From Allomyces macrogynus ATCC 38327 (Eukaryota; Blastocladiomycota; Blastocladiomycetes; Blastocladiales; Blastocladiaceae), in NCBI GenBank assembly GCA_000151295.1, contig GG745342.1, positions 241,582 to 305,581 on the forward strand: a DNA stretch of 64,000 bases. Reading direction: 5' to 3'. How positions within the stretch are numbered: position 1 is the stretch's first letter; every line of letters starts with the position of its first letter. The translations under genes were made by a program, and so were the position numbers. The notes below the pieces were generated by a model. The model saw only the letters and a list, made by a program, of their open reading frames with translations. It was not told where the DNA came from and searched no databases. Below are positions 1-7,814 of this stretch, one piece after another.

Positions 1-139
1 TTTCCTTGAGCTGGGGCGAGGTTGTGTTCTGCATTGTTCCTTACTTTTGGAATGAGAAAAAAAAAGAAGAGATATGCACGAGATTAAATGCGTTTGAACG
101 CATCGATAATCCAGTCGTGTCACAAATTAAGTCCCGAAT

Positions 140-412
140 TTGACTAACAGTCAACACCCATTTTCCACAATGCCACTCATCATGAAGACGTGTGTCAAGT
201 GCTGCAAGCCAAACCTGACCAAGTATGCAACATGTATGCCGTGCATGCAGAAAGCAAAGCGTTGTGTGGCAATGGGGTGCACCAAACTCGTGTTCAAACC
301 ATCCCACGATATTTGCTACACCTGCAACCTCAAGGCATCAGGTCCCACAAAAAAGTGTCGCTGTGGCAAAATCATCAAGTTGGGCTACAGTACTTGCTTC
401 CTTTGCAAGTAA
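140..412 (+). CDS. Small Cys-rich, probable zinc-binding protein
   Basis: This 90-residue ORF is the first gene of the viral block. From the third in-frame Met (about residue 15) onward it carries repeated Cys pairs (CVKC, CMPC, CYTC, CRCG, CFLC), spaced as in small zinc-ribbon or treble-clef proteins, and it is rich in Lys. The first ATG is at 140, but in-frame ATGs at 170 and 182 could be the real start. It ends 55 bp before the next gene, and that spacer holds a CCTAGG hairpin. I do not recognise the family; a nucleic-acid-binding or regulatory role is only an inference from the Cys pattern. Confidence 0.55.
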   Translation: MTNSQHPFSTMPLIMKTCVKCCKPNLTKYATCMPCMQKAKRCVAMGCTKLVFKPSHDICYTCNLKASGPTKKCRCGKIIKLGYSTCFLCK

Positions 413-431
413 TTCTCAAACGCGTTTTGGA

Positions 432-459
432 CCTAGGATTTTTTTTGTTGTCCTAGGAT
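432..459. promoter_or_regulatory. CCTAGG hairpin with T8 loop upstream of the recombinase gene
   Basis: The arms CCTAGGA and TCCTAGG form a perfect 7-bp stem around a T-rich loop that includes an eight-T run. It sits between the stop at 412 and the ATG at 468. It could end the upstream transcript or act as a promoter element for the next gene; nothing in the sequence decides between these. Confidence 0.4.
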
Positions 460-467
460 AAACAAAC

Positions 468-1628
468 ATGGAACAAATTCTTCAGCAGCTTCTCGAGGGT
501 CAGACCACCATGCTAAACCGCATTGCCCAGCTTGAACGTGGTGTTACAGTCATGACACAATTTGTCGAACGATTCCAGACAGCCATGGGTGTGAAAGTCG
601 AGGAACCACTCGAGGAACCACCTCAGGACCAGCCCCAGGACCAGCCCGAGGAAGTCATCGAGCTGCCTGTTGCCAATTCAGAATCAGAGATTGTGATTCA
701 GGAACATGAACCACTTGAGGAATTTGTGTTTGAACCGCTCCTCAAGGAGTATGTCCATGATGCCAATGACAAGCCGTGCAAAAAAGCCATGAAGAAGCGC
801 CATGAAAATTTGCTGATGTGGTTCAAAGGCAATGTGTCGCAGATGAAAGGGAGCGAGGGGCTCGACATTGTCGCTGAATGGTCACGGCTATTCGACCTGA
901 TGAACGTGCGTCAGCTCAAGGACACGGCCGCTGCCTTGAACAGCATCAAGCTCTCTGGAAAGCGTTTCTCAAACATGGACATTGAGGACCTCCACCACCA
1001 GTGCCATGAACGGCGCAAAACCAAGGACAAGATGACCAGTGTGCTCAACGCAAAGAAGCCCCTGGTGGTGTCCCTCGACCAATGCAAAGCCTATGCAGCA
1101 ACTGTCCCCGTCCAGCCATTGCCAGACGGTCTCCTGGCCATTTTCATTTCAGCTGCTGTGGGCCTGTGGTGTGACCCAGTGTATCTGACGTGTGCCAAGA
1201 CTGATGACTACCCCTACCTCGAAGTCGAGGGCGAGCACACATGGATGCGTGGTCCGATTATGAGTGCCAAGGCCAAGGACAAGGGGTACAGCATCAATGT
1301 GCTCATCGACCCAGCATTCGCCAGCCACATTGCTGCGAGTGTCCAAGAGCGGGCCAAAACGGGTCAGAAATTCGTTTTCGCTGATTTGGTGGACGAGGAC
1401 AAGGACAAGAGCTTTGACCGCTATTCCAGACTCATCCGCACGGCATCCCAGAGCATTCCGGAGCTGAATGGTGCGAGTACTGTCGATTTCCGCAAGGCTC
1501 ACGTGACCCACGACCTGGGCCTGTACAAGCGCAATGCCATGACCTATGAGGAGCTCAACGCCTGGTTCTCTGCACGCGGGCACAGTCTGGCCGTGCTGGA
1601 CCATTACTACCGCCCGGACGCGGAATAG
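468..1628 (+). CDS. Candidate tyrosine recombinase, box-I Arg apparently lost
   Basis: The protein is 386 residues. Residues 1-40 look coiled-coil, 43-90 are an acidic Glu/Pro/Gln linker, and about 100-215 are a basic helical region like a core-binding domain. Residues 215-386 resemble a tyrosine recombinase catalytic domain: a Lys cluster in SAKAKDKGY (about 267-274), R342 in DFRKAHVTH, H372 in ARGHS, and the candidate nucleophile Y381 nine residues later. Where the first catalytic Arg is expected, after AAVGL, there is W234 (codon TGG at 1167-1169), one C-to-T change from CGG. It is followed 22 bp later by the rve integrase, so the element would carry two unrelated recombinases. The match rests on motif order only, and another PLV protein is possible. 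Confidence 0.45.
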   Translation: MEQILQQLLEGQTTMLNRIAQLERGVTVMTQFVERFQTAMGVKVEEPLEEPPQDQPQDQPEEVIELPVANSESEIVIQEHEPLEEFVFEPLLKEYVHDANDKPCKKAMKKRHENLLMWFKGNVSQMKGSEGLDIVAEWSRLFDLMNVRQLKDTAAALNSIKLSGKRFSNMDIEDLHHQCHERRKTKDKMTSVLNAKKPLVVSLDQCKAYAATVPVQPLPDGLLAIFISAAVGLWCDPVYLTCAKTDDYPYLEVEGEHTWMRGPIMSAKAKDKGYSINVLIDPAFASHIAASVQERAKTGQKFVFADLVDEDKDKSFDRYSRLIRTASQSIPELNGASTVDFRKAHVTHDLGLYKRNAMTYEELNAWFSARGHSLAVLDHYYRPDAE

Positions 1629-1650
1629 ATTTTGTTGAGTACTTGTAAAG

Positions 1651-2890
1651 ATGGCCAAGAAGCAGTCCAAGGAACAAGACCATAGCAACAACCCAAATCA
1701 CCAGCCGCTGAGCAGACCCCAGGAGCTATTCTTGAAACGGTTGTATTATGAACGGTTTCCAGGCGCAGGGTACCATGCTCTGTACGAGGCAGTTGTGCGT
1801 GAGGCGCCATCGACTCTCCCCCACATTTACCACAACCAGGTTCAGGAATGGCTGAACACACAGGAGCTGTACCAGTGCAACAAACAGCCCCCTCCCAAAC
1901 ACGACATTCAACACATCCAGGCCACCTCTGTTTCGCATGTCTACCAGCTGGACCTCATCAACATGGGCGAAGAGCATATGTGGAAGGGCTTTCGCTATAT
2001 TTTGAACGTGGTGGACGTGGCCAGTCGCAAGCTGTTCCTGGAGCCACTCAAGAAAAAGACACAGGGCACAGTGTACCTCACATTCAAGAAAATCGCCAAG
2101 CACGAGCACTTTGGCAACAACCCGACCATCCACATGGACAATGGCGGTGAATTTGCTGCATTGAAATGCGACCCGAGCATTCGATGTGTGCTGGGCAAGC
2201 CCCACATACCCATGGGCCAGGGCATGGTCGAGTCACTGAATAAACAGGTGCGGCGTTATGTCAACATGTATCTGCAGCAAGGCTACAATGACTGGCCCAT
2301 GGCTATCCCTCGATTCCAGGACTCACTGAATTCTTTGTCGCGGAGAGGCACAGGCGGTCTGTCGGCCAATGAGGCTCACGAGATGCCCAAGGAAGAGTCC
2401 AAGGTATATTTCGAGGAACTGAAAGCAAAACGAACGTGCAACGACAACCCGCTCAATGACAATTTGCTGCCACTCGATGCCACTGCGCTACTGATTGCCA
2501 TACAAGAGTCAGCTGGAGAAAAAGAACATGCCCACGTACAGTGCCACAGTACATACCATTGTTCAGCGCCAAAAAGGCACGGGCATCAGCAGTCCTTCGT
2601 ATAAAATTTCAGACATGCCTCAGTGGTACAATGCCAGTGATTTGCAGGTCATCAAAAAGGTCGAGGTGTATGAACGCGAGAAGCGGCCTGTGGTGCAGCG
2701 CATCAAGAACACTTCGAACGTGGTCATGGTCCTGGCCGAGCAAGTCCTGAGGCGCTCAGAGCGTCTCCGCAACAAGCAGGCGCCAGAAGCAGCGCCAGTG
2801 GTTGCTCCAGAGCCCGCCCCAGAGCCAGAAGAAGAAGAGCCATGCGTGCCACGTCACTCAGAGCGTATTTGCAACAGGTCAGCGCAATAG
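1651..2890 (+). pseudogene. Polinton-type rve (DDE) integrase with a frameshift
   Basis: This is a retrovirus-like integrase for insertion of the viral element. The first 317-codon frame (1651-2604) shows the DDE core: D101 in YQLDLI, D163 in HMDNGGEF and E194 in GQGMVESLNK. The D-to-E spacing of 30 residues is shorter than the usual 35. The sensible C-terminal domain (SYKISDMPQWYNASDLQ, then RRSERLRNK and a Pro/Glu tail) lies one frame further on, in 2495-2890. The frames switch most simply at the A5 run 2519-2523, equal to one extra base. It may be a mutation, a sequencing error or programmed +1 frameshifting. The 3' end overlaps the convergent fibre gene by 12 bp. Confidence 0.75.
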
Positions 2891-4894
2891 GTAGAGACTC
2901 AGGGTAACGTGGACGCCAACCGCTGACAGATTGACATCGCTCATCCAGTTGAAGCAGTAGGTGTGGGTCGAGTCCAGATACACTGGGGCCGATGCGCTCA
3001 TCCACGTATTGCCAGACTTGACGCTCTGGGCAGAGACCAGGGTGAGTGAACTGGGGAAATTCCCTGCTGTGCTGCTCGTGTAATCGTAGAGATATACAGT
3101 GGCAGTGTGTTCAGCAGACGGATTGCTCAAGTACCAGCACAATGTGTTTGCCATGTACCATCCGCTTGTTGACATGGTGAAACACCCGCCAGTGCCAGAT
3201 GCATTAACCACACCCACAGGAACCAAGCTGTTGACGAGGGCCATTTGCATGTTTGCGCCAGTGAGTTTGACAAATGAGGTGGCTGTGAATGCAATGGGAG
3301 CCGAAGAGTTGAACATAATCTGGCCGTAGCAAACGGTTGGAAGCATGCTCACCTGCACCTGCCCCCATGTTGCCGCGTGGTTGTTTGCCGTGGCATCTGA
3401 GCACTGAACCGTCCCGTTTACCTGCAGCTTCAAGGTCCCACTGGGAGCCGCTCCAATCGACATGTTCCCCCCAGCACACACTTGGATACTGTTGCTGTTA
3501 CCTGTGTTCATTTCACCATAGCCGTATGCGCGATTGAATGCCAAATTCATGAGTTTGCTGCCTGTGAGTGTCGTGAAATCAATGTAGCACACGCCATTGT
3601 TGCCACCACCATTGTTGCAGCGCATTTCAAAGCCTGCATTCCCGCTGTTGTAGAGGTACAGTCCACGGGTGGTCGCCCAATTGGCCCCAATGCCACCAGA
3701 GACAACGAGTGCACCTGTCGTTGCACTGGTCGTGGCAGTGGTATCAGTGATGCGTGTCTGGCCGCCAACCCACAAGGCCTTCCCAACACCAACCCCACCC
3801 GACACAACCAGAGCGCCAGTCAATGAACTGGTGCTGTCCGTAGTGTTGGTAAAGGTGTTTTGGCTCACCGTGCTGACCATTCCAGCGGTCCCAGTGGCAA
3901 TCAGCGAGTTGACTTGGGAGAGGGGCGTCAGGTGGGTACCCAGAGTGGCTGTTGCACCACTGACATTCCCAGTCGCAACCACATTGCCGCCCACATACAG
4001 ATTCTTTGCAATGCCCGCCCCGCCAGCCAGTGTCAGCGCACCACTCCCCAAGGACACGCTGTCAGCCGTCAGAGTCAGTGCCACGGCAGACAATGGAGTG
4101 AGAAAGCCCGTGGTGCCTGCTGAAATCAAGCCCTGAACCTGTGTGAGGGTTGGCACATGGGAGCCGGTGACAGCCGTGGCAGCTGTAAGGTTCCCTGTCA
4201 CATTCAGGCTGCCGCCAATGTTGACGCTCTTTGCCACGCCCATCCCGCCCTGAACGACAACGCCGCCCGTGGACATTGTGGTGCTCTCTGTCGTGTTACC
4301 AAACGTGAATTGCTGGCCCAACCCGAGCGTGGACTGCGATAGTGTTCCGCTCACAATGGACCCATTCACTGAGGTCACCTTGGTGCTAACATCCGGCAAA
4401 TTGGCTAGCGGGATGGCCCCTGTCAGTTTTGTCGAGTCAAGACCCGAGATTTGCGCATTGGATACCTGGCCAATGAGCTTGGTGGCGCTCAGACCAGTGA
4501 CACTTGTGTCGCCAAAGGTGCCCATGACCTGCGATGAGGGGATGCTCAGGAGGACACTCAGAGGCAGCACGCCCAAAGTGATTTTGGCTGCGTCCAGCGA
4601 CACGACCTTTGCATTTGTGACAGAGGCGTCAGTCAGCCGCGAGCCATTCACAGTGGACAGCTTAGCATCAGCAATACCACCATCTTTCACCGACAGCTGG
4701 TTGTTGGCGTTCACAGAAAAAGTGGTGGTGTTGTAGGCCAGACCCACATTGCCACCAGTGGCTGTCAGGGGAGGGGTCGTCACTGTGGATGCTGTGCCTG
4801 CCACAACATTGGCAATCACCGTGGCCAATTCGGCGTCCGTGGCATACAAGCTGTCGTCCGCAATCAGTCCAAATACGTTCAGTGGAGTGTTCAT
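2879..4894 (-). CDS. Fibre-like virion surface protein with repeats
   Basis: The 671-residue protein is rich in Thr, Ser, Gly, Val and Asn. It contains several copies of a beta-type repeat of the form TGALVVSGGVGVGKALWVGG, with related versions such as GGVVVQGGMGVAKSVNIGG and GALTLAGGAGIAKNLYVGG. This repeat class occurs in fibre proteins of tailed phages and large algal viruses. The last 150 residues, which contain several Cys and many Tyr/Trp, look like a globular C1q- or TNF-like head. It is the only large gene on the minus strand of the viral block and starts 32 bp from the divergent gene at 4927. A host-attachment role is inferred from composition and repeats. Confidence 0.65.
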   Translation of the reverse strand: MNTPLNVFGLIADDSLYATDAELATVIANVVAGTASTVTTPPLTATGGNVGLAYNTTTFSVNANNQLSVKDGGIADAKLSTVNGSRLTDASVTNAKVVSLDAAKITLGVLPLSVLLSIPSSQVMGTFGDTSVTGLSATKLIGQVSNAQISGLDSTKLTGAIPLANLPDVSTKVTSVNGSIVSGTLSQSTLGLGQQFTFGNTTESTTMSTGGVVVQGGMGVAKSVNIGGSLNVTGNLTAATAVTGSHVPTLTQVQGLISAGTTGFLTPLSAVALTLTADSVSLGSGALTLAGGAGIAKNLYVGGNVVATGNVSGATATLGTHLTPLSQVNSLIATGTAGMVSTVSQNTFTNTTDSTSSLTGALVVSGGVGVGKALWVGGQTRITDTTATTSATTGALVVSGGIGANWATTRGLYLYNSGNAGFEMRCNNGGGNNGVCYIDFTTLTGSKLMNLAFNRAYGYGEMNTGNSNSIQVCAGGNMSIGAAPSGTLKLQVNGTVQCSDATANNHAATWGQVQVSMLPTVCYGQIMFNSSAPIAFTATSFVKLTGANMQMALVNSLVPVGVVNASGTGGCFTMSTSGWYMANTLCWYLSNPSAEHTATVYLYDYTSSTAGNFPSSLTLVSAQSVKSGNTWMSASAPVYLDSTHTYCFNWMSDVNLSAVGVHVTLSLYLLR

Positions 4895-4926
4895 GTGGAT
4901 TATTATATTCTAGACACAAAATTAAA
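4895..4926. promoter_or_regulatory. Divergent AT-rich promoter between fibre gene and coiled-coil gene
   Basis: This 32-bp spacer separates two divergent starts (4894 minus, 4927 plus). It is almost entirely A/T, with TATTATATTC. It is the only place in the block where two genes diverge, so it should hold promoters for both directions. Confidence 0.45.
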
Positions 4927-5202
4927 ATGAACGGCTTTGAAGAACAGTTTGAGACGCTGGACGAGGTCGGTGAGTACCTTGGTCTGCCCAAAGCCTTCTA
5001 CGACCTCGACGATGGGGCCAAGGAGGCCTACATTGACCGCTACATGAAGGAGAAGCAAAAGAAGCTGCGCCGGTACCAGTTCGTCAAGGACACCACAGAC
5101 CAGGACCGTGCCTCAGCAGTCCGTGACCGAATGCGTCTCAAACTGAAAAACCGCGAATTGGAGCAGGAAAAGGCCCAATTAAAACTACTTCTTGGATTAT
5201 AA
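4927..5202 (+). CDS. Small charged coiled-coil protein
   Basis: This 91-residue protein starts with MNGFEEQFETLDEVGEYLGL and ends in a long Lys/Arg/Glu-rich amphipathic helix (RDRMRLKLKNRELEQEKAQL) that should form a coiled coil. I chose the ATG at 4927 because the in-frame extension upstream would cross the divergent promoter and overlap the fibre gene start. The family is not recognised. Its position ahead of the structural genes fits a small virion or scaffold protein, which is inference only. Confidence 0.6.
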   Translation: MNGFEEQFETLDEVGEYLGLPKAFYDLDDGAKEAYIDRYMKEKQKKLRRYQFVKDTTDQDRASAVRDRMRLKLKNRELEQEKAQLKLLLGL

Positions 5203-5313
5203 AGTTGAAAACGTCCTAGTTTGTAGCATCCCAAACTTGTAAAATGTGGAACTTGCACAGTGCTATTCAGACAATTTAATTTTGTTGCTGAAAGATAAAC
5301 ATTCATTTTCAAC
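5203..5313 (+). promoter_or_regulatory. Upstream region of the 551-residue protein gene
   Basis: This 111-bp spacer is the longest one inside the viral block. It is AT-rich, with GACAATTTAATTTTG and a final CATTCATTTTCAAC just before the ATG at 5314. No ORF is visible in it. Confidence 0.3.
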
Positions 5314-6969
5314 ATGGGACGGGCTCGCTCTGGCAACAACAAGCCGCACAAAGATTCCGAGCCTCACAAGCAACTCATCAGAAAAATCCTTCAACAGAAC
5401 TCAGATGTCATTGTCCCTTACAACAACCCTGACAGAAAACTTGGTGCCAGTTACGAAATTCTTGCGACAGGTAGGCACAGGTATTATGACTCGCTGTCCA
5501 GGGTCATCAAAGACCTTGTCAAGTACTTCAACTCAATTGACCGCAAACCACTTCGAAGCAAAGAGGACATGGCGTTGCTTGACTCTGTGATGCGGGACAT
5601 ATCCAAAATCAAACAACGCAAGCAGAAAACTGTCGAGGATGGCGGGGAAATTTCGGATTCGGATGAAGATGAAATGGATGTGGACAACAGGGCAAACGAT
5701 GTTGAGCGGTCAGACGTTGAAATGTCAAGTGATGAGGAAGCGGGACCGTCTGGCACAAACCCCAACAGAGACGTACAGTATCCTCCGCCAGATGACATGT
5801 GGGTGACGCGTGGACGTGCAGTGCCTGAGATTGTCATTGAGGTGCCCCGTCGAGATATGCAAATGGTGCCCGCTAACTGCTCTCTCCCTCCCGTCGTTGC
5901 TCCAGGTGGACAAATGGTACCTGTTGACCCCTCTCTCCCTCCCATCCTTGCCCGCCAAATGGCAGAGGAACCACCCACTGCTCTTGTGCCTGTGCCGGAC
6001 GATTATGAGCAAGCAGTATCAACCACACAAAACAACAACGGTGTTGCTGGCCCAGTGGGTGCACACTGGAATCCAGACGTGGGTGGCAACCACCAGGCTG
6101 TCATGCTCGCACAGCAGAACAACACCTTGAACCAGCAGAACATCCAGAACAACCTCACTCAGAACAACCTCACTCAGAACACGCTCAACCAGCAAAACAT
6201 CCAAAATATCCAAAACATCATCCAGACATATCCGGGCATTGAACCTGCACTCGCCACACTGTTCCAGGGCATCCAGGCCACATTCCTCAATGTCAGTGAG
6301 CGCAACGATGCACTTCTGCAGGCACTGAGTGGCCTGGAGATGGAGCTCAAGGCAGAGGGCAGGAACACTGCCCAGCTTGCAAGCCAGTATGTTGAAGAGC
6401 AGCTTGAGTGCTTCACAAGCGGCATATCAGCACAAAACACTGAAAACAATTACGAGATTATGGACAACAAAGCGCGAATCAACGAGATTGGCTACATTGC
6501 AGAAGCACTCGCAAGCAGACAATCTTCAATGCAGGCAACACTCGAGCAAGTCCCTGAACAGCTGTCAACCCTCCCTGGCCGTGTCATTGACGCCCTCAAC
6601 TGGTCAGTCAACAACCCCATCAACAAGCTCTCAGGCATCCTTGAACAGGCGCAGAACACAGCCCAAGCTATCGGTGACAATGGTGGGAGCCGGAATGGCA
6701 ACAGTGACAATGGACCAGGGCTTCAGGAGCAGAAGATGATGAACAACACGCTCAAGCAAATTGCTAGCGCACTTAACAAGACCCCTCGCATGCCATGGGA
6801 CGACAAGCCGCGCACAGTCGACAACTACTTTGCCACTGTGCCCCGCTTCCGCAAGAACCCACGTGCGCCTTACACCGTTCCGCAAAACGTGGGGGCGCGT
6901 GTCATCAAACCCTATGGACCAAAGGTCTACTACGTCCCACAAGGCTTTGGTGGCGTCCAGGACAAATAA
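5314..6969 (+). CDS. Large Asn/Gln-rich protein, possible PLV structural component
   Basis: The protein is 551 residues. Residues 1-110 are basic and helical. About 110-150 are an acidic Asp/Glu/Ser stretch (SDSDEDEMDVD). About 150-240 are Pro-rich, with a duplicated phrase of the type QMVPxxxSLPPxxA. About 265-300 are an Asn/Gln repeat (NNLTQNNLTQNTLNQQNIQN). Residues 300-470 are helical, and the last 60 residues are a basic Pro/Tyr tail. I recognise no family. It lies directly upstream of the packaging ATPase and capsid genes, so a virion or assembly role is likely. Start chosen as the first ATG after the long spacer. Confidence 0.6.
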   Translation: MGRARSGNNKPHKDSEPHKQLIRKILQQNSDVIVPYNNPDRKLGASYEILATGRHRYYDSLSRVIKDLVKYFNSIDRKPLRSKEDMALLDSVMRDISKIKQRKQKTVEDGGEISDSDEDEMDVDNRANDVERSDVEMSSDEEAGPSGTNPNRDVQYPPPDDMWVTRGRAVPEIVIEVPRRDMQMVPANCSLPPVVAPGGQMVPVDPSLPPILARQMAEEPPTALVPVPDDYEQAVSTTQNNNGVAGPVGAHWNPDVGGNHQAVMLAQQNNTLNQQNIQNNLTQNNLTQNTLNQQNIQNIQNIIQTYPGIEPALATLFQGIQATFLNVSERNDALLQALSGLEMELKAEGRNTAQLASQYVEEQLECFTSGISAQNTENNYEIMDNKARINEIGYIAEALASRQSSMQATLEQVPEQLSTLPGRVIDALNWSVNNPINKLSGILEQAQNTAQAIGDNGGSRNGNSDNGPGLQEQKMMNNTLKQIASALNKTPRMPWDDKPRTVDNYFATVPRFRKNPRAPYTVPQNVGARVIKPYGPKVYYVPQGFGGVQDK

Positions 6970-6990
6970 TTTTCAGCATAAAGAGTAACC

Positions 6991-7779
6991 ATGTTCACTG
7001 TGAAAGCACTTGACAACCAGGCCCATTGAGGGGGTCCCTATCTGGTCCCCAAGATACCAGCCACTGTGACTTTGCTAGGGCCCAAAGCAGCAGGGAAATC
7101 AACAGTCGCATTGAACATGATTTTGTCGCCACAGTGTTGGCGGCACTGTTTCTCTAAAATTTACGTCTTTTCGCCCACCTCACACCTTGACCCAAAGTGG
7201 CAGCAGCTTACTGAGACGCCTGTCCTCAAACACGACCCAAAAGCCCCCTACAACCCAGAGCTGCTCGTCGTGTCACGCGACTCCTTTATTCATGAAATTG
7301 ATGAAATGGAGGCCAAATTAAAGGAAATCGCCATGCTCCAAGACCCCAAGAAGCGCGACTTCACCAAGCACCCTGGAAAAATTGACAACATGCTCATTGT
7401 GCTGGACGACATTGCAGGCACAAAATTTGCCCGCTCACGCTTCCTGGACAGCTTCATTGCACTGTCACGCCATCGACACATTTCCATGATTATCTCAGTG
7501 CAGCTTTTCAAAGCCATCACCCCCCTGGCTCGAAACAACATGTCATATTACGTGCTATTCGAGACTTACAACAGAAGCAAACTGCGAACCATCTATGAAG
7601 CAATTGGGGGTTCCTTTACATGGGAAGAGTTCATTGGAGTGTGCAACCAAATTTTCGAGAAACCGCATGCCACATTCAACTTCAACATGCAGAATGCAGG
7701 TCTCAGGTATCGTTACATCAATTCATTCCACTCCTTTATCATGCGAAAACAGCATCTGGATGAGGACAAGTACTCGTAA
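6991..7779 (+). pseudogene. FtsK/HerA-type genome-packaging ATPase with an early stop
   Basis: In PLVs this ATPase pumps DNA into the capsid. The Walker A box GPKAAGKST is encoded from about 7078 and Walker B MLIVLDDI from about 7390; the spacing and the 230-260 residue size fit PLV/Polinton ATPases. The natural ATG is 6991, 21 bp after the preceding gene, but codon 13 is TGA (7027-7029). The frame then continues open through PYLVPKIPATV into Walker A. No ATG lies between that stop and Walker A; the next one is inside ALNMIL, after it. A single CGA-to-TGA change would explain the lesion. Unless it starts at a non-ATG codon or the stop is read through, this copy gives no working ATPase. Confidence 0.75.
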
Positions 7780-7795
7780 TTTTTTTTCTTGTGTC

Positions 7796-7814
7796 TTTTC
7801 TAAACCCCCTCAAC
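7796..7814 (+). promoter_or_regulatory. Shared leader motif before the capsid gene
   Basis: The sequence TTTCTAAACCCCCTCAAC directly precedes the capsid ATG. The same TAAACCCCCTC core occurs before the ATG at 9159. Such repetition ahead of two virion genes suggests a promoter or translation-leader element. Confidence 0.4.
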
